Assembly (NCBI GenBank): GCA_002839155.1
Contig: PGXM01000004.1
Span: 1 to 64,000 of the forward strand
DNA length: 64,000 bases
Source of the DNA: Tenericutes bacterium HGW-Tenericutes-1
GTDB taxonomy: Bacteria; Bacillota_I; Bacilli_A; Izemoplasmatales; Hujiaoplasmataceae
Direction: 5' to 3'
Shown here: positions 35,034 through 44,451 of the stretch, piece by piece
Layout: each line of letters begins with the position of its first letter
Position numbering within the stretch: position 1 is the first letter of the stretch
Position numbers and translations under genes: made by a program
The notes under the pieces: generated by a model
Seen by the model: the letters and a program-made list of their open reading frames with translations, nothing else
The model's database searches: none
What the model was told of the DNA's origin: nothing

Positions 35034-36875
35034 TTAAAATTGATTTATTTCGTTATTTAACCATTCCATACGTATTTCTAGATAATGATATAAGAAGTAA
35101 ACTTGACCTTCATAGGTCTTAATATCATAGATTTCGGGAGCAGTATACCAATCTTGGTTTTTACCAATGACATCCCAAGTCATAAAATTTTGATATCTTG
35201 ATTTTGCGATTGAATCTGTAGCGGGATATATTTTATCTAACAAAGTTTTAATTTCGGTTTCATAAAGTTCGTTCCAGCGCGTTTTTAAGTTTTCTCTAAA
35301 ACCAGGATATTGCATCAAAAAATAGAAAAATTTATTCTTGTATTCTAATGAAGTATACCAACCTTCAGGCCCTCTTGAATAAGCGTCTGCGTGGCCTTGA
35401 TTTCCGGTTGATAAATCAAAATCCCAAACGGGTCCCATTTTGAGTAATCCACCCTTGTCTTTGTAGTAATAAACGCTAGAATAGCCAGAATCAACGTTTT
35501 TAAAAAGTTCTTCGACGATAAACCAATCGATAAAGCTTGCTTCATCAATAAGATGAGAATAATTACCTTTGTTTTTAAGAGTGTTATAGACTGTTTCTAA
35601 ATAGTCTTCAATAAAATAGAGTTGGTTTTGACTATAATTCGCATCATCGATACTTGGTGATTTAATGACAAATGGAATGCCGTATAATATGAAATAATTG
35701 TCACCCGATGCATCATAATAGGGATCAAGGACTCTAAAATCAAATTCAACGAGATATCCAGTATCCAAACTAGTCGAACCCTCTTCAATATTAACGCGAT
35801 TCGGTGAAACTTCAACTTGATCAGTTAACATATAATTACCTTGAAATACGCCATTTAGATAGACATCGACGAACTGTGCAGAAGGTGTGTATTCCATGCC
35901 AATGTCGCGAGCAAAATTATAAGATAGATAGTTTCTAACCAGTGTATGATCGGTGTAATTTGCTAGTAATACCCAATCTTTTTGGGGCAATTTTGGCATT
36001 GCCGAAGTTGAATTACCTCTTGTTCTTATTTGTAAAGAAGCGTTTGATATCGGTGTCGTTTCAACGAGATTTTCATCATACATTTTTAATGTCAGTCTAG
36101 CAGATACATAAACATCTTTTGAAGTCACGGGGGCATTATTTGTCGTTGTAATATGTAATTCAGGTATTTTTGGCAATTCATTGAATGCTAACATCGTGAC
36201 CGATATTGGATAATATTTTGTTTGTTTTTGGTAGGTTACTTTTGCGTCGATATCAACACTAGTTTGTTCTTCAGGGAAGGTAAATAAAAAACGATTATTG
36301 AATAATTTATAATTTTGTGGAACCGAATATTCGATTTTAACGTTTTCTATTTCAAGGGAAGGCAAAGTAAAATCAGATGCAATTGTTTTTGGGAAAACCT
36401 CTTGTAAAGTTGAATAAACAGATTCAAAGACTAAATCGATTTGAGCTTGTTTGTATAAGCCTTCATCGCGAATTTGAATGATAATAAACTCTTTTTCGAT
36501 TTCAAGATTCTCATAAGTCAAGATGATAGATAGTTTAAGTTCAAAATCATAGGCTAATTCTTGAAATGGAAGAATGTTATTGATGACAGGGTTACTGTTG
36601 ACTAAATAGCTAACACTAACTAAAGGATTTGATGGTGTAGGCAGTTGTAAATCTTCAGTGAGAGCAAAGGGAAGTTCTTGTATTAAAGATTCATATTCTT
36701 CATCGATGACAAGGTTTCTGTAATCAGTCGTTGTTTCTGAAGAATTAGTAGTATCCGATTGGATTGTTGTAGTATCGGTGACGGAAGATGTCGTTGTAAA
36801 TGACAAAAAGTTTTCACACCCCGTTAGGAAGATGAAAAGCGTTAATAGACTTAGTAATCTTAGTTTTTTTATCAA
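35034..36875 (-). CDS. CotH-kinase family surface lipoprotein
   Basis: A 613-residue protein with a lipoprotein signal peptide (LLSLLTLFIFLTGC; lipobox LTGC, Cys at about residue 20) and a Ser/Thr-rich linker. Two tandem atrophied-Ig-like domains follow (~60-150 and ~155-235; repeated pattern LTLP...V.YSV....). The C-terminal part is a CotH-like protein kinase fold (~255-613) with LRTRGNSTSAMPKLPQKDWVLLA, LADQ-type MLTDQVEVSPNRVNIEEG, WFIVEELFKNVDSGYSSVYYYKDKGGLLKMGPVWDFDLSTGN. CotH kinases phosphorylate spore-coat or surface proteins; here it would act outside the cell. The start is TTG, 8 bases after GAGGAG. Confidence 0.88.
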   Translation of the reverse strand: MIKKLRLLSLLTLFIFLTGCENFLSFTTTSSVTDTTTIQSDTTNSSETTTDYRNLVIDEEYESLIQELPFALTEDLQLPTPSNPLVSVSYLVNSNPVINNILPFQELAYDFELKLSIILTYENLEIEKEFIIIQIRDEGLYKQAQIDLVFESVYSTLQEVFPKTIASDFTLPSLEIENVKIEYSVPQNYKLFNNRFLFTFPEEQTSVDIDAKVTYQKQTKYYPISVTMLAFNELPKIPELHITTTNNAPVTSKDVYVSARLTLKMYDENLVETTPISNASLQIRTRGNSTSAMPKLPQKDWVLLANYTDHTLVRNYLSYNFARDIGMEYTPSAQFVDVYLNGVFQGNYMLTDQVEVSPNRVNIEEGSTSLDTGYLVEFDFRVLDPYYDASGDNYFILYGIPFVIKSPSIDDANYSQNQLYFIEDYLETVYNTLKNKGNYSHLIDEASFIDWFIVEELFKNVDSGYSSVYYYKDKGGLLKMGPVWDFDLSTGNQGHADAYSRGPEGWYTSLEYKNKFFYFLMQYPGFRENLKTRWNELYETEIKTLLDKIYPATDSIAKSRYQNFMTWDVIGKNQDWYTAPEIYDIKTYEGQVYFLYHYLEIRMEWLNNEINQF

Positions 36876-36950
36876 AGTAATCGCTCCTCGTATTTTTTAT
36901 TCATATGTTATATTAACATAAATTTGTGATATTACCAAAGATAAAAATAA

Positions 36951-36975
36951 AAAAGAGCGCATTTAAGCGCTCAAA
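36951..36975 (-). terminator. Terminator of nrdDG
   Basis: On the minus strand GAGCGC-n6-GCGCTC is followed by a T run; the nrdG stop overlaps the hairpin. Confidence 0.75.
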
Positions 36976-37663
36976 ACATTAGAACAACGTTTTCTTGATA
37001 CAATTTAAGCATTTCAGCGAATTCTGATATTTGTTTTTCAGAATAGGGGGGTGTATCTACCAATTCTTGATGAATACTTAAATATTTTATTGGTTTTCGA
37101 TAAGGATTTAAAACATATCTTGGAATAGCTGGCAATTCTTTTGCCATTTGAATTAAGTCATCGAGTGACAATTGAGGAATGACAGTAGTTCTAACTTCAA
37201 ATTGGCAATGATTATTGATTAATAATTGAATGGATTCAAGAACTTTAATTGCATCAGAATTATCCCCACAATAAAGGGAATATTTATCAATGGGAGCTTT
37301 ATAGTCAATCGCGAAATAATCAACATGACCTTGTTCAATTAACGTGGAAATCATTTCTGGGTTTGAACCATTGGAATCAAGTTTGGTGAGATATCCAAGA
37401 TTTTTCAATGATTTAAAAAACAGGGGTAAATCATCGTGAAGTGTAGGTTCGCCACCCGAGATAACAACTCCGTCGATTAAACCTTGTCGTTTTTGTAAGA
37501 ATTCATTAATTTCATTTAAATCGAGAATGTCAGTAATTTCTTCAATGAGGCCACGATTATGACAGTAGAAGCAGTTGTAGTTACATCCTGGTACAAATAA
37601 TACCGTTGCTATTTTTCCTGGATAATCAATGAGAGATGATTTGACAATTCCTGAAAAGATCAT
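36971..37663 (-). CDS. nrdG: Anaerobic ribonucleotide reductase activase
   Basis: A 230-residue radical SAM protein that installs the glycyl radical on NrdD. The cluster motif is VPGCNYNCFYCHNR (CxxxCxxC) near residue 27, then VVISGGEPTLHDDLPLFFKSLK (the GGEP motif) and KLDSNGSNP. The start overlaps the nrdD stop by four bases (ATGA), so translation is coupled. AGGGG stands before the ATG. It belongs to the longer NrdG2-like subgroup. Confidence 0.93.
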   Translation of the reverse strand: MIFSGIVKSSLIDYPGKIATVLFVPGCNYNCFYCHNRGLIEEITDILDLNEINEFLQKRQGLIDGVVISGGEPTLHDDLPLFFKSLKNLGYLTKLDSNGSNPEMISTLIEQGHVDYFAIDYKAPIDKYSLYCGDNSDAIKVLESIQLLINNHCQFEVRTTVIPQLSLDDLIQMAKELPAIPRYVLNPYRKPIKYLSIHQELVDTPPYSEKQISEFAEMLKLYQENVVLMF

Positions 37664-39777
37664 GAATGTAAAACCCCTAAATCGATTTCGTCTTCTTTTA
37701 TGACATATTTGACACGATCAATATATTCGGCTTTCTTGCCCTTGTTAAAGTTTTGAACGGGTCTTAGATATCCAACAACCCTTGTATATACTTCAGCTGG
37801 TTGTCCACAAGTCGGACATTTGAAATGTTCGCCAGAAATATATCCGTGTTCATTACATACAGAGAATGTTGGTGTTATTGAAATATAAGGGAGTTTATAT
37901 TTTGTGAAGATCTTCTTAATTAATTCTTTTGTGGTTTGGATGTCTTTGACTCTTTCGCCTAAATAGAGATGTAAAACCGTTCCGCCGGTATAGAGTGATT
38001 GAAGTTCATCTTGTAAATCTAAAGTTTCAAATATATCGTCGGTGTATCCAACTGGAAGTTGAGACGAATTGGTGTAATAAGGAACTTTATCTCCTGATGC
38101 AATTATATCTGGGAATCTTTCTTTATCTTGTTTCGCAAGACGATAACTTGTTCCCTCCGCTGGAGTGGCTTCAAGGTTATAATAGTTTCCTGTTTCTTCT
38201 TGAATGTCTTTGATGACATCACGCATATAATTAAGGGTTTTTAAAGAAAATGCCTGTCCAGTTTTTGAAGTAATATTAACCTCTCGTCCAAAAAGATTTT
38301 GAATTGCTTCGTTCATTCCTATCAAACCTATAGTATTAAAGTGATTGAACCAATAGGATCCGCTTTTTAATTTAACATCTTTAAGGTAATTAGAACTATA
38401 CGGATATAATCCTTTACCCGTTTGTTCTTCGATTATTTTTCGTTTCATTTCAAGACTCTTTTTTGCGATATTAATTGTAGCCCATAAACGTGTAAAGAAC
38501 TCTGATTCAGATTTTGAAAGATAAGCCAATCTCGGAAGATTAACGGTAACGACACCAATAGATCCCGTTAATGGATTAGATCCAAATAACCCACCGCCGC
38601 GTTTTCTTAATTCGGTTGTATCTAAACGAAGTCGACAGCACATCGATAATGCATCTTCAGGTGATAAGTCACTATTGATATAATTCGAGAAATAAGGGAT
38701 ACCATATTTCGCAGTAATTTCCATATACTTTTCAACAACGGGACTTTCCCATTTAAAATCTTTTGTAACATTGATTGTTGGAATAGGGAAGGTAAAAACT
38801 CGACCCTTTGCATCGCCTTCCATCATCACATCACAAAATGCCATGTTTAATAAATCCATCTCTTCTTGGAAGTCGCCATAAGATTCGGGCATCAATTTTC
38901 CACCGATGATAACATTTTGATCTTTGAGCGTTGAAGGTGGAATAATATCAAAAGTTAGGTTGCTAAAAGGGCATTGAAAACCAACGCGTGTTGGGACATT
39001 CAAATTAAATATAAACTCTTGTAACGCTTGACGAACCGCTTTAAAATCTAGTTTATCATATCGAATAAAAGGAGCTGCATAAGTATCAAATGATGACCAT
39101 GCTTGAGCACCTGCAGTTTCTCCTTGAGTTGTAAAAGTGGAGTTGACTACTTGACCTAAAAAAGAACGTAAATGTTTTGGAGGATTTGATTCAACTTTTC
39201 CGATAACTCCTCCAAATCCATTGATTAAGATTTGTCTTAAATCCCATCCGGCACAGTAAGGACCAAAGAACCCTAAATCATGAATATGAATATCTCCCTG
39301 GAGATGTGCATCACGGATATCTTGTGAATAAACCTCATGAAGCCAATAGTTCTTAGTGAATTCTTCACGGACATAATTATTTAAACCATTAATTGATTTA
39401 GAAGTATTTGCATTCTCATTAATTTGCCAATCTCTATCATTTAAATACTCAGTAAACATTTCAATCGTTGCACCTATCAAAGCATTGGATTCACGAGATG
39501 CTCTACGTTTTTCTCGATATAAAATAAAGGCTTTTGCAGTTTTAGCGTGTCCATTTTCGATAAGTACTTTTTCTACTATATCTTGGACGCCTTCTACATC
39601 TGCAATTCCATTAGGATATCTTTTGTCACAAAGCGAACAAACTTCTTCAGCAAGTTCTTCTGATTTAGCAAAATCCGAACCACCAACTGAACTTGCGGCT
39701 TTGAAAATTGCAAGAACAATTTTTTCCTTTCTAAAAGGTGCAATTGATTGATCTCTTTTAATAATGCTTTTAATCAT
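37660..39777 (-). CDS. nrdD: Anaerobic ribonucleoside-triphosphate reductase
   Basis: A 705-residue class III enzyme making dNTPs with a glycyl radical. An N-terminal ATP-cone (~1-95, IKRDQSIAPFRKEKIVLAIFKAASSVGGSDF) precedes the barrel, which shows FGPYCAGWDLRQILINGFGG and the active-site cysteine stretch DALSMCCRLRLD. The C-terminus has the zinc site CNEHGYI...CPTCGQ and the glycyl-radical loop RVVGYLRPVQNFNKGKK. I start at the ATG at 39777, which follows GGGGGA, giving the usual N-terminus. It forms an operon with nrdG behind a strong promoter. Confidence 0.95.
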   Translation of the reverse strand: MIKSIIKRDQSIAPFRKEKIVLAIFKAASSVGGSDFAKSEELAEEVCSLCDKRYPNGIADVEGVQDIVEKVLIENGHAKTAKAFILYREKRRASRESNALIGATIEMFTEYLNDRDWQINENANTSKSINGLNNYVREEFTKNYWLHEVYSQDIRDAHLQGDIHIHDLGFFGPYCAGWDLRQILINGFGGVIGKVESNPPKHLRSFLGQVVNSTFTTQGETAGAQAWSSFDTYAAPFIRYDKLDFKAVRQALQEFIFNLNVPTRVGFQCPFSNLTFDIIPPSTLKDQNVIIGGKLMPESYGDFQEEMDLLNMAFCDVMMEGDAKGRVFTFPIPTINVTKDFKWESPVVEKYMEITAKYGIPYFSNYINSDLSPEDALSMCCRLRLDTTELRKRGGGLFGSNPLTGSIGVVTVNLPRLAYLSKSESEFFTRLWATINIAKKSLEMKRKIIEEQTGKGLYPYSSNYLKDVKLKSGSYWFNHFNTIGLIGMNEAIQNLFGREVNITSKTGQAFSLKTLNYMRDVIKDIQEETGNYYNLEATPAEGTSYRLAKQDKERFPDIIASGDKVPYYTNSSQLPVGYTDDIFETLDLQDELQSLYTGGTVLHLYLGERVKDIQTTKELIKKIFTKYKLPYISITPTFSVCNEHGYISGEHFKCPTCGQPAEVYTRVVGYLRPVQNFNKGKKAEYIDRVKYVIKEDEIDLGVLHS

Positions 39778-39821
39778 GATATAGTATCCCCCATATAAAA
39801 AAGTAGCAGTGTGCATTATAC

Positions 39822-39850
39822 ATAATAGGAAATCGAAAAACCTTTGTCAA
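39822..39850 (-). promoter_or_regulatory. nrdD promoter
   Basis: On the minus strand TTGACA (39845-39850) and TATTAT (39822-39827) are 17 bases apart, ~45 bases before the nrdD start codon. Confidence 0.7.
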
Positions 39851-41523
39851 TAGGTCTAAAAGAAAATAATTTTTGAAGAATTTTAGTAAAACAATAGATT
39901 ATAGCGTTGATTAGAGATTTGACAAATTAAAAGAATTGAAAAAATATTTTTTCATTTTTAGAGAAAAATTGACATTTCAGTTATTATCGAATTATGAGCG
40001 ATTGAAATCACAATAAACCAAAGTTTTAAAAAAACATAAAATCTATGTAAAAGAGGATTATAAACATATTTAAAAATCAAAAATATCATTCAAAAACATA
40101 AATCGAAAAAACGAAAGAAGAATATGAATATTTAATGTAGAAAAAAATTAAAATTCAACTTAGATAAAATATATAAAAAACGCCTAAAATTGGAGATTAA
40201 CCACGATGGATAAAATATAGATAAAATAAAAATATGAAAAAAATATAATATATAATAATCAGAAGTACACAAAACCATGAATCTGAAAGCTTTAAATCAA
40301 GTTATGTTGATATATAAAATTGGTAGAAACAACATTATGAGGTGTAAAATAGAGCAAAATACGCTTAAAAAACCATCAAAAAACGAAATATTTAATTAAT
40401 ATATAACGTTTAATTTATCGCTAAATATAGGCGTTTTTATTATATTTATGTCATTGATATTTTCAACAATTGATGATTTATTTATCTCATCTAAATATTC
40501 GTTATTTTTCTTATTGTAAATAATACTACTTTGAATTCATTGATTTTTTCATATAATGTTATTAATAATGGCTATAATTAGAGATAATTATGGCCTATAT
40601 GTATTCTTAAAATTAGTATTTAGTGTCCATTTATTGATCTGGTTTAAAGTACATTTTTCAATTTATTAGATATTATCATTTTAAAAATGCTAGAATATGA
40701 GACCTTCATAATCCTGTTTACATGAAATATATTTATACTTAAATCCAATTTGGTGTTAATTTGTATTGTTAGTACATATTTTCACAGATCTATCTCCCTT
40801 CAATCATAAATAATCCTTTCATATCATGTTATATTTTTTTGAAATAATTGTCCATTATCCAGCATATTATTGCATAGATTTTATATAATTGTAATTGAAT
40901 TAATAGAAATTATGAAATCATATTTTGAACATTGTGTATTTTAATAAAAACATCTATTTATGGCGTTTTACTGTATAACTATTTACATTATTGTTCTACT
41001 TTTTTATTGTACATATAAATCATTATTTCTATTAATAATTAGGATTATGACATATTGATCTCGCTTTGATTTTTTTGACTTTTGGTTATTTCTTCTATTA
41101 GACAATTATAAATGGTTTTTATTCGATTCTATTTTATACTAGATTTTTAACAAAAATATCACTATTCTGATAAATACTAGTATTTTTTAGCTATTTAATT
41201 ATTTATTCTTTATATTTACTTTACCCCTATAATTAGACGTTTTTTCCATCTAGGTATTCTATTATAGGTTAATTTTAACTGTAATAGTTCTTTTATGTTA
41301 TTTTTGGAATTTTAATTCTTTTTATCTATTACTCCTTAACCTGTATCAAATTGAGTGTTTATATTTCTCATATATGGCTATATATAGCGGCAAATATATA
41401 TCTTTTCATTCATTTTTTTTATTGATTTTCTAAAGTTTAATGAGGTTATATTTATTCTATTTATGAAATATTGTCACATTTTATAAGACATTTCAATTGG
41501 GAACGCTTTTATTTCTATTTTTA
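39851..41523. other. 1.7-kb AT-rich island without genes
   Basis: No ORF of useful length, tRNA or known RNA is visible. Core promoters of the divergent neighbours lie at its two edges, so the middle is unexplained. The plus strand is A-rich up to about 40.4 kb and T-rich afterwards. A motif centred on CTAWWWWTAG recurs at 40421, 40572, 41227 and 41378; degenerate copies lie near 40181 (reverse) and 40953. The second AT island near 51 kb has the same motif. Confidence 0.7.
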
Positions 41524-41552
41524 TTGCAAATAAGCCCTTCTAAATGTATAAT
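41524..41552 (+). promoter_or_regulatory. Promoter of the MFS gene
   Basis: TTGCAA (41524) and TATAAT (41547) with a 17-base spacer, 27 bases before the GTG start. Confidence 0.65.
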
Positions 41553-41578
41553 ATCATATCGGTTGAGGGGGCGATAAA

Positions 41579-42754
41579 GTGAATACTAATGAAACTTTTA
41601 AATTTAAGTTATTTTACTTTATTCGTTTTCTTGGAGATGGTTTTTTTTATCCTTTCATGTCAATCTACTTTATTCAAAAAGGAATCTCAGAAGATAATCT
41701 TGGAATTATTCTTGCCATTACACCGATAACAACTATTTTGGTGAACCCTTTATGGAATTACCTCGTCAAGGATTCAAAGATTAGTAGAATCGTTTTGCAA
41801 GTCATGACAGTTATTGAAGGGTTACTTATTATCCTTATCACAAAAGTCACCGGCTTTGAATTGATTGCATTATTAATTGGACTCATTGCTTTCTTCTGTT
41901 CCCCTTACGTTTCGATTCAGGATGGATTTACCGCAACCTATTGTAATAAAAATAAAGTTGAATATTCATCGATTAGAATCTATGCATCGATTGCTTATGT
42001 TATTGCCACGCTGATTGCTGGTTATCTTGGATCATATTTTGGATACGATGTATTATTCTTAGTTGCAGGATTGTTTTTTGGTTTGACCGCTTTAATCAAT
42101 ATTTGGATCAAACCTATTGATTCAAAGTCTACTTCTCTAGATCAACTTCCGAAAAGAGATTTTAAGTCATTAATTCATAATAAAGATTTTTATAAATATC
42201 TGATTTTTTATGTGATTGTGATTGGCGCTGTTCGAATTGGGGATTCCTTTTTTGGGGTTTATATTACAGGTGATTTAGGATTATCTTCAATTGGATACGG
42301 ATGGGTTTACTCAGCCTTTGTATTGGTAGAAGTAATCGTACTTAGATTCATGACTGTTCGAGGGAATTTATACAAAGAGAAAAACTTGATGATAATTGCG
42401 ACCGCAACGTTTCTATTAAGATTTTTAATTTATTTTATTGAAGCTCCCATCGAAGTCGTGATTATTGCAACTTTACTTCGAGGTGTTGCTTGGGGTATTA
42501 TATTGTATGTTCATATTAAGTATGTCATTAATATTGTTAAACTCGAAAATGTAACAACTGCAATTCTTATTATCACTTTATTGTTCTCAATCTTTACTGG
42601 GGTTGGAAACTACTTAACTGGCTCGTTTGTTCGTGTCAATGGGTACCCGCTTTTATATCTCATATTAGCTGGTTTAATTATGCTCGGTTTTATTTCATTT
42701 CTCGTGTTCACACCAAAGCTGCGGTCTTCAGAAACCGTTATACAAAATAAATAG
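41579..42754 (+). CDS. MFS transporter (MFS_1-like)
   Basis: A 391-residue protein with 12 predicted membrane helices, in the group near nucleoside/lactose-permease-like MFS_1 proteins. The N-terminus FKLFYFIRFLGDGFFYPFMSIYFIQKGISEDNLGIILAITPITTILVNPLWN contains the first two helices and the loop 2-3 region. The duplicated half starts near DFYKYLIFYVIVIGAVRIGDSFFGVYI. Substrate unknown. The GTG start follows GAGGGGG by nine bases. The ABC-F gene begins 9 bases downstream, so the two are co-transcribed. Confidence 0.85.
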   Translation: MNTNETFKFKLFYFIRFLGDGFFYPFMSIYFIQKGISEDNLGIILAITPITTILVNPLWNYLVKDSKISRIVLQVMTVIEGLLIILITKVTGFELIALLIGLIAFFCSPYVSIQDGFTATYCNKNKVEYSSIRIYASIAYVIATLIAGYLGSYFGYDVLFLVAGLFFGLTALINIWIKPIDSKSTSLDQLPKRDFKSLIHNKDFYKYLIFYVIVIGAVRIGDSFFGVYITGDLGLSSIGYGWVYSAFVLVEVIVLRFMTVRGNLYKEKNLMIIATATFLLRFLIYFIEAPIEVVIIATLLRGVAWGIILYVHIKYVINIVKLENVTTAILIITLLFSIFTGVGNYLTGSFVRVNGYPLLYLILAGLIMLGFISFLVFTPKLRSSETVIQNK

Positions 42755-42763
42755 GAGGCTCAT

Positions 42764-44344
42764 ATGCTAAAAGTACAAAATGTAGAATTATCGTTCGGAG
42801 GAAGAAAATTATTCTCTGAAGTAAACTTAGAATTTACAAAAGGAAATTGTTATGGAATTATTGGAGCGAACGGAGCTGGTAAAACGACGTTCCTAAAAAT
42901 CCTAACTGGTGAAATTGAACCCACTTTAGGAAGCGTATGGTTAGCGCCTAATTGTCGTATGTCAATTTTAAAACAAAACCAAAATGCTTTTGACCAATAT
43001 ACAGTTTTAGAAACAGTTATTAAAGGTCATGAAAAATTGTCAAAAATCATTGAAGAAAAAGAAGAATTATACAACGTTGTTGATTTCACCGATGCAATCG
43101 GAATGCGTTTGGCTGAGCTTGAAGGCGAGTTTGCAGAGTTAGACGGTTGGAATGCAGAAGCGAATGCAGAAACGCTTCTAACGGGCTTAGGAATTGGTTC
43201 AAGCCTATTTCATGTCATCATGAAGAACTTGGATCCAAAACAAAAAGTCAAAGTCTTACTTGCACAAGCGTTATTCGGTAATCCAGAGGTTTTATTACTG
43301 GATGAACCCACTAATAATCTAGATCCAATTTCGGCAAGATGGTTAGAAACCTTCTTATTGAACTTTGAAAACACTGTTTTAGTTGTCAGCCATGACCGCC
43401 ATTTTTTAAATGATGTTTGTACTGACATTTGTGATGTTGAATATGGTCGTATTAGTTTATATCCAGGAAACTATGACTTTTGGTATGAATCAAGTCAATT
43501 GGCATTAAGACAAGCGAAAGATCAAAATAAAAAATCAGAATTAAAAATTAAAGAACTTGAGGATTTCATTCGTCGTTTTAGTGCGAACAAATCTAAAGCT
43601 AAACAAGCGACATCAAGAAAAAAAGCTTTAGATAAAATTGTTTTAAACGATATTAAACCATCAATGAGAAGATATCCATTTATAGATTTTCAACCCGCTA
43701 GAGACCCCGGAAATGATATCTTAACGGTAGAAAAATTAACAAAACCTGGGATATTTGAAAATGTTTCATTTACAATTTCAAAAGATCAAAAGGTCGCATT
43801 TATATCCTCAAACTCATTAATTCCAACCGCGTTATTTAGAATTTTAGCGGGAGAAGATACAGAGTTTACTGGTACATATAAATGGGGCGTCACGATAACC
43901 CCTGCATTTTTCCCACAAGAAAATGGTAAATACTTTAAACGTGATTTAAATCTTGTTGATTGGGTTCGCCAATATACAGGTATGGAACAATCTGAAACAT
44001 TCATTCGTGGCTGGTTAGGCCGTATGTTGTTTTCCGGCGAAGAGAGTCTAAAATCAGCGACAGTTTTGAGTGGTGGCGAAAAGGTTAGATGTATGTTAAT
44101 TAAAGTTATGTTATCGGGAGCTAACGCATTGTTACTAGATGACCCAACAAATCATTTAGATTTAGAGTCCATTACATCTCTTAACCAAGGTATGAACCGG
44201 TTTAGAGGCAATGTTTTATTTACATCACACGACCAAGAGTTACTGGATACGGTCGCTAATCGTATCATTGTATTAGAAAATACCATTACATTTGACAAGA
44301 TGTGTAATTATGAAGAATATCTTGATGAGATTGAAAATAAATAA
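42764..44344 (+). CDS. ABC-F family ATPase with one degenerate ATP site
   Basis: A 526-residue soluble protein with two ABC domains and a helical linker (~245-300) but no membrane part. It is of the YkpA/YbiT type, which acts on ribosomes. NBD1 Walker A is GANGAGKTT (residues 34-42) and Walker B LLLDEPTNNLD, but its signature reads LDPKQ (156-160). NBD2 has a normal signature LSGGEK (435-440) and Walker B ALLLDDPTNHLD (Asp for Glu), but its Walker A is replaced by SSNSLIPTALF. So one composite site is canonical and the other is degenerate. GGAGG precedes the ATG; it follows the MFS gene. Confidence 0.9.
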   Translation: MLKVQNVELSFGGRKLFSEVNLEFTKGNCYGIIGANGAGKTTFLKILTGEIEPTLGSVWLAPNCRMSILKQNQNAFDQYTVLETVIKGHEKLSKIIEEKEELYNVVDFTDAIGMRLAELEGEFAELDGWNAEANAETLLTGLGIGSSLFHVIMKNLDPKQKVKVLLAQALFGNPEVLLLDEPTNNLDPISARWLETFLLNFENTVLVVSHDRHFLNDVCTDICDVEYGRISLYPGNYDFWYESSQLALRQAKDQNKKSELKIKELEDFIRRFSANKSKAKQATSRKKALDKIVLNDIKPSMRRYPFIDFQPARDPGNDILTVEKLTKPGIFENVSFTISKDQKVAFISSNSLIPTALFRILAGEDTEFTGTYKWGVTITPAFFPQENGKYFKRDLNLVDWVRQYTGMEQSETFIRGWLGRMLFSGEESLKSATVLSGGEKVRCMLIKVMLSGANALLLDDPTNHLDLESITSLNQGMNRFRGNVLFTSHDQELLDTVANRIIVLENTITFDKMCNYEEYLDEIENK

Positions 44345-44349
44345 TGTTT

Positions 44350-44380
44350 AAAGCGCTAAAATTTTTTAGCGCTTTTCTAT
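44350..44380 (+). terminator. Intrinsic terminator
   Basis: AAAGCGCTAAAA pairs with TTTTAGCGCTTT, followed by T-rich sequence; it ends the MFS/ABC-F operon. Confidence 0.85.
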
Positions 44381-44451
44381 TTATTATTTATCAACATACT
44401 GTTTGAGATTATTTTTCATGATATAATGATTTATTAAAAGGGGTTGATTTC

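Noticed and set aside
39851-41523. Replication origin
   Set aside because: No dnaA, dnaN or DnaA-box cluster is visible, and the neighbours are not origin genes; AT richness alone is not enough.
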